This document shows, in pieces, positions 17,209-25,520 of a DNA stretch of 64,000 bases. The position numbers were made by a program, and so were the translations under genes. The first letter of the stretch is position 1, and each line of letters starts with the position of its first letter. Origin of the DNA: Clostridia bacterium. Lineage in GTDB: Bacteria > Bacillota > DTU025. The DNA lies in NCBI GenBank assembly GCA_034926675.1, contig JAYFQW010000006.1, positions 62,001 through 126,000 on the forward strand, read 5' to 3'. The notes beneath the pieces are model-generated. The model made no database searches, was not told where the DNA came from, and saw only the letters and a list, made by a program, of their open reading frames with translations.

Positions 17209-17955
17209 TTAGCTTCCCCCGAGGTAGGCCTGGCGCACCTTCTCATCCTGTGCGAGTTCACGTGCTGCTCCGGAGAGGATAACCCTTCCGGTCTCCAGAA
17301 CATAGGCCCGGTCCGCAATCGACAGAGCCATGTTCGCGTTCTGCTCCACCAGGAGCACTGTAGCTCCGGATTCCCGTATCTTGACTATGGTGTCGAATAT
17401 CTCTCTTACAAGAAGTGGAGCAAGTCCCATAGAAGGTTCATCAAGCAGGAGCAGATCCGGCCTCGACATGAGCCCTCTGGCAGTGGCCAACATCTGCTGT
17501 TCCCCTCCAGAGAGAGTGCCCGCGATCTGGCCTGATCTCTCCAGGAGCCGCGGAAACAGCTCAAACGCCCATGCCAGGTCGGCAGCGATTCCCGCCTTGT
17601 CGTTCCTGGCGTACGCTCCAAGCTGGAGATTATCGAGAACGCTGAGGTTGGCGAATATCCTTCTGCCTTCAGGCACATGCGATATTCCCAGGGAAACTAT
17701 CTTGTGCGCAGGTACGGCAGCCAGATTAACCATGGACTCATTTCTACTCGAGGCCTTTGTGGACGTGAACGCAATCGAACCGGACGTGGGCCGGATAAGC
17801 CCCGACACAGTCCGCAGTATGGTGCTCTTGCCCGCTCCATTGGCGCCGATCAGGGTCACGATCTCCCCTCGGTCCACATCGAACGATACGCCCTTTATGG
17901 CGTGGATCGCTCCATAGCTCACGTTAAGGTCATTCACTGAGAGCAGCATCAGCAC
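17209..17955 (-). CDS. livF: Branched-chain amino acid type ABC ATPase LivF
   Basis: An ATPase of 248 residues with Walker A GANGAGKST, signature LSGGEQQMLATARGLM and Walker B LLLLDEPSMGLAPLL. The last two features are typical of LivF. It overlaps the LivM-LivG fusion gene by 7 bp. Together with livH and livMG it forms a complete membrane and ATPase set for uptake of branched-chain amino acids or related compounds such as amides or urea. No binding protein gene is in the window. Confidence 0.92.
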   Translation of the reverse strand: MLMLLSVNDLNVSYGAIHAIKGVSFDVDRGEIVTLIGANGAGKSTILRTVSGLIRPTSGSIAFTSTKASSRNESMVNLAAVPAHKIVSLGISHVPEGRRIFANLSVLDNLQLGAYARNDKAGIAADLAWAFELFPRLLERSGQIAGTLSGGEQQMLATARGLMSRPDLLLLDEPSMGLAPLLVREIFDTIVKIRESGATVLLVEQNANMALSIADRAYVLETGRVILSGAARELAQDEKVRQAYLGGS

Positions 17956-19748
17956 ACCTCCTCGCCGAGGTAGGCCTCGACGACCCTTCGGTTGCGCCTT
18001 ATCTCCTCAGGAGAGCCCTCAGCAATCGTGATCCCATAATCAAGGACTACGATCCGCTCGCACAGCTTCATGACCAGACTCATGTCGTGTTCAATCAGGA
18101 GAATAGTCAGCCCAAAGCGGTCGCGGATCCACAGGATCAGTTCTGAGAGTTCGCTTGTCTCCTGAGGGTTCATCCCGGCCGCAGGCTCATCTAGAAGAAG
18201 GACCCGGGGACCAGTGGCGAGGGCCCGAGCGATCTCAAGCCTGCGCTGCGCGCCGTACGGAAGTGAACTCGCCATTTCGTCCGCCTTGTCATCAAGGTGC
18301 AGAAGCTTCAGGAGTTCCAACGACTTCACGCGTATCTGCTCTTCCTGGGCGCCGTATCTTCCGGCCCGAATCACAGCCTCAGCCATGGAATACTCACATT
18401 CGCCATGGAACGCCGTCCTCACATTATCCAGGACCGAAAGGCTGTTGAACAGCCGGATGTTCTGGAACGTGCGCGCCATGCCCATGGCAGCAACGTGCGA
18501 TGCCTTTCTGTTTGTTATGGTCTTTCCCATCAGGCGGACTTCGCCGGATGTAGCGTCAAGCATCCCTGTAAGCATGTTGAACACCGTGGTTTTCCCGGCG
18601 CCGTTCGGGCCGATCAACCCCACCAGCTCTCCATGGCGCAGGGCAACGCTGAACTTCGACACTGCCTGAAGGCCCCCGAAGGAACGCGACAGATCGCAGG
18701 CTTCCAAAACAGGGACCTCGTCCGACAGCTTCAGCGGGCGGCGACGCTCAAGCTCCGGCTGGCCGCCGGACCCGCTGGGCGCTGACCGTCCTTTGCCATT
18801 GCCAAGCCCCAACGACGCAAAGGAGAATTCAGTCGTTCCCATCAGCCCCTTGGGGCGGTAGATCATCATCACGATGAGCATCAGCGAGTAGATGACCATC
18901 CGATACTCGGCAGCCCCCCGCAGAAGCTCTGGAAGCATGGTCACTATGACTGCGGCGACAACTGTGCCCGTGAGGCTTCCAAGGCCGCCGAGGACTATAA
19001 CGACCAGGGATTCAATGGATTTCATGAAATCGAACTGCCTGGGATCGATGAAGGTTATCTTGTGCGCGTACAGCCCCCCAGCGACCCCTGCGAAGAATGC
19101 TCCGATGATGAAAGCGAGGATCTTGTATCTGGTTGTGTCGATGCCCACAGCCTCCGCAGCCGTCTCATCCTCGCGTATCGCCACGAACGCCCTGCCCTGC
19201 TTCGACCAGATCATGTTCCTAATGATAAGAACCACAGCCGCTGCAGTCCAATACGCCCAGGCCATGCTGGTGTTTGCGGGAATCGCCCACATGCCTCTGG
19301 ATCCTCCAACTGCCTCGATGTTGACTATCGCCACACGGATTATCTCGCCGAAACCCAGAGTGGCTATGGCCAGGTAGTCTCCGTGCAGCCTCAGCGTTGG
19401 AACGCCGACTAACACTCCGCCGACCGCTGCGCCGATTCCACCGGCAAGCAGGGCCAGGGGAAATGGAAGGCCCATCATCTTGGTCATGTATGCCGCAATG
19501 TATGCTCCGATCGCCATGAATCCCGCATGCCCCAGGGAGAATTGCCCGGTGAATCCGTTGATCAGGTTGAGGCTTGCCCCCATGATCACATTGATCCCGA
19601 TCCAGATGATGATCTGCACATGGTAGTCGGATAGCACGCCCGCCCGGTAAAGCCATGTAAGCCCCAGGTATCCGAGAGCGAGGGCCCCTGCCCCGATGAA
19701 TAGCCGCAGCGCCGTCCTGCGTTTGTCCGAACCACTCACTTCGCTCAT
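17949..19748 (-). CDS. LivM-LivG fusion: permease joined to ATPase
   Basis: A single protein of 599 residues. Residues about 1-310 are a LivM permease: GHAGFMAIGAYIAAYMTK, then VGVPTLRLHGDYLAIATLGF and GGLGSLTGTVVAAVIV. A Gly/Ser/Pro-rich linker of about 35 residues follows. From about 345 there is a full LivG ATPase with Walker A GPNGAGKTT, the ARTFQNIRLF motif, signature LPYGAQRRLEIARAL and Walker B VLLLDEPAAGMNP. The frame is continuous and the linker looks like a designed joint, not a frameshift scar. Fusion fixes a 1:1 ratio of the two parts. Such fusions are known in some bacteria. ATG at 19748 follows a GGAGGAGCGG site. Confidence 0.9.
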   Translation of the reverse strand: MSEVSGSDKRRTALRLFIGAGALALGYLGLTWLYRAGVLSDYHVQIIIWIGINVIMGASLNLINGFTGQFSLGHAGFMAIGAYIAAYMTKMMGLPFPLALLAGGIGAAVGGVLVGVPTLRLHGDYLAIATLGFGEIIRVAIVNIEAVGGSRGMWAIPANTSMAWAYWTAAAVVLIIRNMIWSKQGRAFVAIREDETAAEAVGIDTTRYKILAFIIGAFFAGVAGGLYAHKITFIDPRQFDFMKSIESLVVIVLGGLGSLTGTVVAAVIVTMLPELLRGAAEYRMVIYSLMLIVMMIYRPKGLMGTTEFSFASLGLGNGKGRSAPSGSGGQPELERRRPLKLSDEVPVLEACDLSRSFGGLQAVSKFSVALRHGELVGLIGPNGAGKTTVFNMLTGMLDATSGEVRLMGKTITNRKASHVAAMGMARTFQNIRLFNSLSVLDNVRTAFHGECEYSMAEAVIRAGRYGAQEEQIRVKSLELLKLLHLDDKADEMASSLPYGAQRRLEIARALATGPRVLLLDEPAAGMNPQETSELSELILWIRDRFGLTILLIEHDMSLVMKLCERIVVLDYGITIAEGSPEEIRRNRRVVEAYLGEEVC

Positions 19749-19759
19749 TGCCGCTCCTC

Positions 19760-20656
19760 CTAGACCTTCTCCCGTGCAGCCCGGCCCAGGATGCCGGCGG
19801 GCTTCACGAGTAGAATGACAATGAGTATCGCGAAGGCAATCGCGTCTTTCAGCATGGAGGAAGCGAACGCAACCACCGACACCTCGGCGATGCCCATGAT
19901 AATGCCTCCCAGCATCGCGCCTGGAACCACGCCGATCCCTCCCACAACTGCCGCAACGAAGGCCTTGAGCCCATACATGCTGCCCATCGTCGGAGAGATC
20001 CTATTGTAGTAGAAACCGACCAGCATGCCTCCAGCGGCCGCCAGCGCGGACCCGATGGCGAAAGTCACCGAGATGATCATGTCCACGTCGATGCCCATGA
20101 GGCTCGCGGCATCTTTGTCGTAGGAGACGGCCCTCATGGCCTTCCCGATCTTGGTCCGATACACCACTAGGCTCAAGATCACCATGAGCGCGACTGCCGT
20201 GCCCAGCATAACAAGCTGCGCATTGGAGATCATGACCCCTCCGATATCGTACACTGCCCTTGGCATGATGGGAGGATAGGGCCTGGGTTTGGCCTCAAAG
20301 AGAATCAGGCCCAGGTTCTGGATGAGCAGAGACACTCCGATCGCAGTGATCAGGGCCGCAATTCTGGGCGCGCGCCTCAGTGGGCGATACGCAAATCGCT
20401 CCATGACTACACCGGTTACGGCGGCGAGGATCATCGAGAGCGGAGCCGCCACATAGAACGGGGCTCTGGCTCGAGTCATCAGCAGGAATCCGTAGTAGGC
20501 GCCTAGCATGAAGACATCGCCGTGGGCGAAGTTGATTAATCGGATGATGCCATAGACCATGGTGTAGCCTAGGGCCACGAGGGCGTACACGCTGCCGAGC
20601 GCCAGCCCATTCACAATCTGCTGAACGACCTGGCTTAAGTCCACTGTGCTGCCCAC
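19760..20656 (-). CDS. livH: Branched-chain amino acid type ABC permease LivH
   Basis: A permease of 298 residues with the LivH pattern: VNGLALGSVYALVALGYTMV near the start, INFAHGDVFMLGAYYG, and GIGVVPGAMLGGIIMGIAE. It forms the channel with the LivM part of the next gene product, 11 bp downstream. GTG at 20656 was chosen because AAGGAGGTG precedes it at proper distance; TTG at 20659 is nearly as good. It is the first gene of livH-livMG-livF and has its own promoter. Confidence 0.92.
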   Translation of the reverse strand: MGSTVDLSQVVQQIVNGLALGSVYALVALGYTMVYGIIRLINFAHGDVFMLGAYYGFLLMTRARAPFYVAAPLSMILAAVTGVVMERFAYRPLRRAPRIAALITAIGVSLLIQNLGLILFEAKPRPYPPIMPRAVYDIGGVMISNAQLVMLGTAVALMVILSLVVYRTKIGKAMRAVSYDKDAASLMGIDVDMIISVTFAIGSALAAAGGMLVGFYYNRISPTMGSMYGLKAFVAAVVGGIGVVPGAMLGGIIMGIAEVSVVAFASSMLKDAIAFAILIVILLVKPAGILGRAAREKV

Positions 20657-20742
20657 CAAACGCACCTCCTTATGAACGAACCGCAAGCCCAGTGCTTGCG
20701 GACGTGAATGCTCGCGGATGAAGTTGCAGCTGCTTGGTGACA

Positions 20743-20771
20743 ATTATACATAGGTGCGCTCAGGCGGTCAA
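20743..20771 (-). promoter_or_regulatory. Sigma-A promoter of the liv operon
   Basis: On the minus strand TTGACC (20766-20771) and a perfect TATAAT (20743-20748) are 17 bp apart. The start of transcription would be near 20736, giving a leader of about 80 bases to livH. Confidence 0.8.
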
Positions 20772-20836
20772 GTGCATATCCGACATATCCGGCATGTTTC
20801 CCGAATGCGAGCACAGCCTGGAACCTGATCCAGGGT

Positions 20837-21883
20837 TCACTGCTCCTCAGTTTGCGATGCAGGCACCCACACCATCTTCCCAACGTGCTCTGAGTAGCGG
20901 TACTGCCCACCTCCGGCCGCAATTGAGTCCCTTATGGTCCGCTCGAACTTGTTCACTTGGGCGTCCATGTTGTCGGCATGATGCAGTATGCACGCCTCAA
21001 TGGTGGCTGGCTGAACAGGGGACCCCCACTCAAGCGTCCCATGATGGCTCACGATCATGTGGGTGATCTCAAGCGCCATCTGCTGAGTCCAGCATCCAGA
21101 GGCGCAACTCTGCTTCCGAGGACAGCTCGTAACGAGTTCCGCAATTCGCTTGCTGACCATCTCAACTCCGAGCACAATGTGGTCGGTCATAACCCCAGCC
21201 GGGGACATGCTCGCGGCTCCGCGAGACCTTTCATAGTCGTAGCTTCTCATCTTCCCTACATCGTGGAGAAGCGCCCCAGCGGCGAGCATATCCCAGTTGA
21301 CGAACTCATACTGCCCTGCAGCACACCTGCACACCCTCAGAACACATAGCGTGTGCTCAAGAAGCCCCCCCGAATACGCATGATGGTGTTTCACCGCCGC
21401 GGGCCATTCCCTGAACCTTCCCATGAACTCAACGTCGCCGAAGAACGAATCGAGAAGGCACTTCACAGGTTGCTGCCTGACTGATGCGATAGTCTCAAGC
21501 AACTCGCTCGCCATCCCGTTCACATCTCTGGACGTGGACGGGACGAAGTCGGAAAGATCGCACTCCTCAGGGTCGCAGATAGCGAACGCCCCGCCGTACT
21601 GCTGGCTGTCGACGGAAAGCTGGAGGTTTCCGTTGTACTCTGTCACGGTGAGGTTTCTCAGCCTCACGAAGACGCCTGGCGCCAAGCTGGATAGTGCCTG
21701 CTGATTGTAGTTCCACAGCTTCATGCTGATCTCTCCGGTCCTGTCCGCCAGACGAACGTCGGCGAACCACGAACCGGACTTGGTTTGACGCGCCCGGACA
21801 TCTGTGCACAGCAGCACTGTGCTAACAACGGTTCCCGGGCGAAGCTCGGATGCGTACTGCGATTTGGACACCCCAGTAGACAT
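20837..21883 (-). CDS. yhaM: OB-fold/HD-domain 3'-5' exoribonuclease, YhaM-like
   Basis: A protein of 348 residues. An N-terminal OB-fold (residues about 15-110; SWFADVRLADRTGEISMKLW) binds nucleic acid. The HD domain follows with HHHAYSGGLLEHT and LLHDVGKM, the metal-binding residues of the phosphohydrolase superfamily, and a later SHHGTLEWGSPVQP. YhaM trims RNA 3' ends and takes part in turnover. Two extra Cys pairs (CPRKQSCASGC) in the HD domain are unusual for the family and could bind metal. It ends the group hsd-ndk-yhaM, 36 bp after ndk. Confidence 0.85.
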   Translation of the reverse strand: MSTGVSKSQYASELRPGTVVSTVLLCTDVRARQTKSGSWFADVRLADRTGEISMKLWNYNQQALSSLAPGVFVRLRNLTVTEYNGNLQLSVDSQQYGGAFAICDPEECDLSDFVPSTSRDVNGMASELLETIASVRQQPVKCLLDSFFGDVEFMGRFREWPAAVKHHHAYSGGLLEHTLCVLRVCRCAAGQYEFVNWDMLAAGALLHDVGKMRSYDYERSRGAASMSPAGVMTDHIVLGVEMVSKRIAELVTSCPRKQSCASGCWTQQMALEITHMIVSHHGTLEWGSPVQPATIEACILHHADNMDAQVNKFERTIRDSIAAGGGQYRYSEHVGKMVWVPASQTEEQ

Positions 21884-21919
21884 TAGACAAATGACCCCAT
21901 TTCAAATAGTGCCTGTAAG

Positions 21920-22318
21920 CTAGGCGAAGAACCGGGCTGCCTCGGCCTCGGCAGATTCGCGGCTATCAGACGCATGCACAAGGTTGTACCTGATCGACGT
22001 GGCGAGATCCCCGCGAATAGTGCCGGGCGCAGCCGCCACCGGATCAGTCGCCCCGATCACCTTTCGGCAGGCTTCCACCGCATTGTGGGCCTCAAGAACA
22101 ATAGCGAGCACAGGGCCGGAAGCCATGTAGTCCAGTATCTCTGGAAAGAATGGCTCTCCCTCAAGATGGCGGTAATGCTCCCTGATCAGCCTCTCCGACA
22201 TCATCAGCGTCTTCGCTTTGACAACTCGAAGCCCCCTCCGCTCGAAACGGGCAATGATCTCGCCGCAAAGCCCACGGGCAACGCCATCAGGCTTGATCAG
22301 AACGCAGGTCCGTTCCAC
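21920..22318 (-). CDS. ndk: Nucleoside diphosphate kinase
   Basis: Transfers the gamma-phosphate of ATP to NDPs through a phospho-histidine. The protein of 132 residues begins with ERTCVLIKPDGVARGLCGEI. It has the loop GATDPVAAAPGTIRGDL, and the active-site stretch NLVHASDS contains the catalytic His. It is slightly shorter than many members but complete. The gene is 19 bp downstream of the second homoserine dehydrogenase. Confidence 0.95.
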   Translation of the reverse strand: MERTCVLIKPDGVARGLCGEIIARFERRGLRVVKAKTLMMSERLIREHYRHLEGEPFFPEILDYMASGPVLAIVLEAHNAVEACRKVIGATDPVAAAPGTIRGDLATSIRYNLVHASDSRESAEAEAARFFA

Positions 22319-22337
22319 GCAGTGTCCGCCTCCTTGG

Positions 22338-23402
22338 TTAAATGGCGTTCCGGCGGAGCTGAAGCTCCCGTCCGAGGTTCACCAGGTCGCGGAGGGCAGA
22401 GCCTGCGGCTGCAGTGAGCCCGCCAGACCCCCCCATCATCACGAGTTCACCAAACAGATCCGTCCGAAACCTGATGCCCTTCGCATCGCCGGTCACCTGT
22501 GCGAGAAAATCCCGATACGGAAGGGGAGTCGGCTTCACATCTATGCTCACGCCGTCTTCTGTTCGCACTGCCCGCCCCACCAGCTTGACCGTGCGCCCCT
22601 CCACCGACCAGGCTGCGATATCCCGTCGGCTTATGTTGTCTATGCCGCTCACCCTGACATCCCCAAGTTTCTTGTGGGCGCCCATTGCCGCATTGGCGAG
22701 AACCAGCATCTTGCAGGCGGTATCTACACCCTGCACATCTCTGCCTGGATCGGTCTCAGCAAGTCCCATAGCCTGAGCACGGCGGAGCGCGTCTTCGTAG
22801 GAGAGTCCCTCATCTGACATGGCGGTCAGCACGTAGTTAGTCGTGGAGTTCAGCACTCCCTCGATGCTCAGGATCTCCGCCCCGGCCAGGCTGACCTTCA
22901 CGGTGTCGATGGTCGGCAGCCCTGCTGCCGTGGCGCCGCTGAACTTGAGCAGGACATCATATTCCCGCGCGGTACGCTTCAGCCCATCGAAATCCACTAC
23001 CAATGGGGCCTTGTTCAGGGTGATCAGGTGACATCCCCTGCGGGCCGCACCTAGCAGCCGCGAGAGCCCAGGCTCTCCTGTTGACAGATCCGACCACGTC
23101 GCATCCACAAGCACCATCGGAACGCCGGAAGCCTGTGCCGGAAGCCAGATGTCGAGATCCTCAGGATCTCCCCCGATGAATCCGGGCTGTTCCGCAAGGA
23201 CCCTCGGACCCCGGGCGCGCTCCAATAGCTCCGAGGCGGACATCCCGTTGGGCGCTGCAACTCCGCCGTGGGAAGCGACGATGGACACTACCTGGGGCTC
23301 AATGCCATACCGCATAGCGAGTTCACCAGACCTGTCCGCCAATATCCTGACAAACTCGCGCCCCACGTTGCCGAAACCGAATAGGCTCACTGCGATCTGC
23401 AA
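22338..23402 (-). CDS. Homoserine dehydrogenase without ACT domain
   Basis: A second enzyme of the homoserine dehydrogenase family, 354 residues. It has FGFGNVGREFV at the start (NAD(P) loop), TLNKAPLVVD, and NSTTNYVLTAMSDEG matching the family signature. There is no C-terminal ACT domain, so it should lack that type of feedback control. TTG at 23402 was chosen because GGAGGGAG lies 8 bp upstream and the text QIAVSLFGFG begins at once. It could also act on a related semialdehyde; neighbours ndk and yhaM do not help. Confidence 0.85.
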   Translation of the reverse strand: MQIAVSLFGFGNVGREFVRILADRSGELAMRYGIEPQVVSIVASHGGVAAPNGMSASELLERARGPRVLAEQPGFIGGDPEDLDIWLPAQASGVPMVLVDATWSDLSTGEPGLSRLLGAARRGCHLITLNKAPLVVDFDGLKRTAREYDVLLKFSGATAAGLPTIDTVKVSLAGAEILSIEGVLNSTTNYVLTAMSDEGLSYEDALRRAQAMGLAETDPGRDVQGVDTACKMLVLANAAMGAHKKLGDVRVSGIDNISRRDIAAWSVEGRTVKLVGRAVRTEDGVSIDVKPTPLPYRDFLAQVTGDAKGIRFRTDLFGELVMMGGSGGLTAAAGSALRDLVNLGRELQLRRNAI

Positions 23403-23466
23403 GAGGCCCGCTCCCTCCGTTGCATAGATTGTCTGCAATCTCACCTGCCCGATGCGTGCTGCGGCC

Positions 23467-24714
23467 TCACTGTGCCATCTTCTCGCCTGCGGGTATTGGA
23501 TCGCCCTTCCTAACCATTCCAATGCTGAACAGAGCGGCCAATGTGCACAGGACCGCGAACGGAAACAGCGATCCGGCGCCCAGAATGTCTTTCAGAAGCC
23601 CGAACAGGGGCGGTCCGGTGATCGCCGCCATGGAGGAGAACAGGTAGTAGAGACCGGTATAGGCGCCTGTTTTGGATCTGCTCGCCATGTCCACCACCAT
23701 GGGGTATGAGTTGATGTTTATGCAAGCCCAGAATATGCCTGCTACTACCAGGATTGCGGGGACAATTATCGATACTCCCTTAACACCACTGCCGATGAAT
23801 CCCAGCGCAGCCAGGCTCGCTGCCAGCCCAACTATACCGATCTTGATGGTTCTGCCCCGCCCAATGGATGTGGCCAAAATGCCAGCTGGAATCGAAGATA
23901 GAACCAGAGCAAGTGAGAAGAACCCAAGGTAGAAGGCGGCGCTCGCCTCTGAGATGCCCCACACGGACTTCCCGTAGAGGGTGAAGAAGGCCTCGATCCC
24001 CGCCCAGGCCACGAACCAGAAGAAGATCGCGAGAAGCATGGCGCGTGCGCTTCTGTCCTCATCGCTGAAAACTTCCCGCAGAGCGCCGAGGATGCCTACG
24101 GCCTCGTCGCCCTTTTCCGTTCCCTCAACTGCTGGAGTCTCCTTGATCCACAGCCGCAAAGCGACTGTTGACAGTATCATCAGGACTGCGGCGAAGTAGA
24201 ATGGGAATCCCTTGTTCGCCCGGTACAGCAGTGATCCAATGAAGAACGCGAGCAACGCCCCAAGCCCGCCCATGAGGTTGATTACCCCATTAGCCTTGCT
24301 TCGAAGGGGTGACGGGGTGATGTCTGGCATGAGCGCAACGGTTGGAGCGCGAAACACCGCCATCGAGATGTTCATGAGCACCAGTGTAGTGATCATGGCC
24401 AAAAATGAGGAACGAAAGACCGGAATCAGCGCGAGAAAGAGCGCCCCCAGAGGCATTCCGACCAATATGTAGGGCATCCTTCGTCCGTGCGCGTTCCACG
24501 TTCTGTCGCTCTTCGCGCCGAAATACGGCTGAAGAGTGATCGCAGCGATATTGTCGAAAGTCAGGATGATCCCAATGAGAGTGCTCTTGTACGCGACATC
24601 GGCAAGTAGTCCATCGAGGAATACGGGAACGAACGCATTGTACAGCGCCCAGCTCAAGCTGATGGCGAAGAAACCGAGGCCGAGGATGAATGTGCGTCCG
24701 TAGTCTAGCTTCAT
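23467..24714 (-). CDS. MFS transporter, SLC45/GPH-like
   Basis: A carrier of 415 residues with 12 predicted helices. The loop after helix 2 reads GAKSDRTWNAHGRRMPYI, resembling the sugar-proton symporter group. A charged central loop (ETPAVEGTEKGDEAVG) divides the halves. The substrate is unknown, but sugars or glycosides fit the similarity. It overlaps the GDPD gene upstream by 4 bp, so the two are probably co-translated. Confidence 0.82.
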   Translation of the reverse strand: MKLDYGRTFILGLGFFAISLSWALYNAFVPVFLDGLLADVAYKSTLIGIILTFDNIAAITLQPYFGAKSDRTWNAHGRRMPYILVGMPLGALFLALIPVFRSSFLAMITTLVLMNISMAVFRAPTVALMPDITPSPLRSKANGVINLMGGLGALLAFFIGSLLYRANKGFPFYFAAVLMILSTVALRLWIKETPAVEGTEKGDEAVGILGALREVFSDEDRSARAMLLAIFFWFVAWAGIEAFFTLYGKSVWGISEASAAFYLGFFSLALVLSSIPAGILATSIGRGRTIKIGIVGLAASLAALGFIGSGVKGVSIIVPAILVVAGIFWACININSYPMVVDMASRSKTGAYTGLYYLFSSMAAITGPPLFGLLKDILGAGSLFPFAVLCTLAALFSIGMVRKGDPIPAGEKMAQ

Positions 24715-25454
24715 GCCTTTTCCTCCCTCTCCCTGACTTCCAGGGCCGTGGCGGTGTCATTGGTGATCACGGCATCCACACCCGATCTGATCATCCGAAC
24801 CAGGTCATCAGGCTTATCCACTGTCCAGGCATTAACCGCAATTCCAGTGGCGTGCGCACCCGCCACAAACTCAGGGAAGACGGTGTAGTGGGCTGGATGC
24901 AGCGCATCCGCTCCAATCCTCCTGGCATAGCGCCACGGCTCTACGAGGGCCTCCATATACAGCAGGCCTACCCTGAGATCCGGCGCGATCTGCTTCAGCT
25001 GCATCAGGCTGTAGTGGTTGAATGATGAAAAGATGACCTTGCCCTCAAGAGCACGCTTGCGCACAAAAGCCACCAGCTCCTGTTCGATGCCGGGGTACAG
25101 CACGATCCCGCTCTTGATCTCGATGTTAAGCAATGTGCATTCCGCCCCTACCTCATCGACGACCTCCGCGAGGGTGGGGATGCGGTGTGGCGCGCAGTCC
25201 CGTCCGAACTTCGCCGCAGCATTCAGCCCGAGGAGCTCCGCAAGGGTCTTGTCGCGCACTAGCCCAGAGCCATCGGTAGTGCGATCCACCTTCTCATCGT
25301 GGATCACCACAAGCTGGCCATCCTTGGACAGATGGACATCGAGCTCGATTCCGTCAGCTCCCGCGCGCATCGCCTGCCGAAAACTGGGAATCGTGTTTTC
25401 GGGAGCAGACACGGGCATCCCACGGTGCCCCAGTATCAGAGGCACACTCGCCAA
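24711..25454 (-). CDS. Glycerophosphodiester phosphodiesterase
   Basis: An enzyme of 247 residues that splits glycerophosphodiesters into glycerol-3-phosphate and an alcohol. Catalytic and metal motifs are GHRGMPVSAPENT near residue 9, IELDVHLSKDGQLVVIHDE, and ending parts NAWTVDKPDDL and GVDAVITND. No signal peptide is present, so it acts inside the cell. TTG at 25454 is preceded by AAAGGTG. The MFS carrier overlapping it may import the substrate. Confidence 0.9.
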   Translation of the reverse strand: MASVPLILGHRGMPVSAPENTIPSFRQAMRAGADGIELDVHLSKDGQLVVIHDEKVDRTTDGSGLVRDKTLAELLGLNAAAKFGRDCAPHRIPTLAEVVDEVGAECTLLNIEIKSGIVLYPGIEQELVAFVRKRALEGKVIFSSFNHYSLMQLKQIAPDLRVGLLYMEALVEPWRYARRIGADALHPAHYTVFPEFVAGAHATGIAVNAWTVDKPDDLVRMIRSGVDAVITNDTATALEVREREEKA

Positions 25455-25520
25455 GGCACATCACACCTTTCGTGGCGGCAGGGGTGGACCGCCTGCCATG
25501 CCGCACACTCTAACCCTGGT

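Noticed and set aside
17949-19748. livM-livG fusion as a sequencing error
   Set aside because: The linker is long, hydrophilic and in frame, and no start codon with ribosome site is placed before the LivG part. Kept as real, with resequencing as test.
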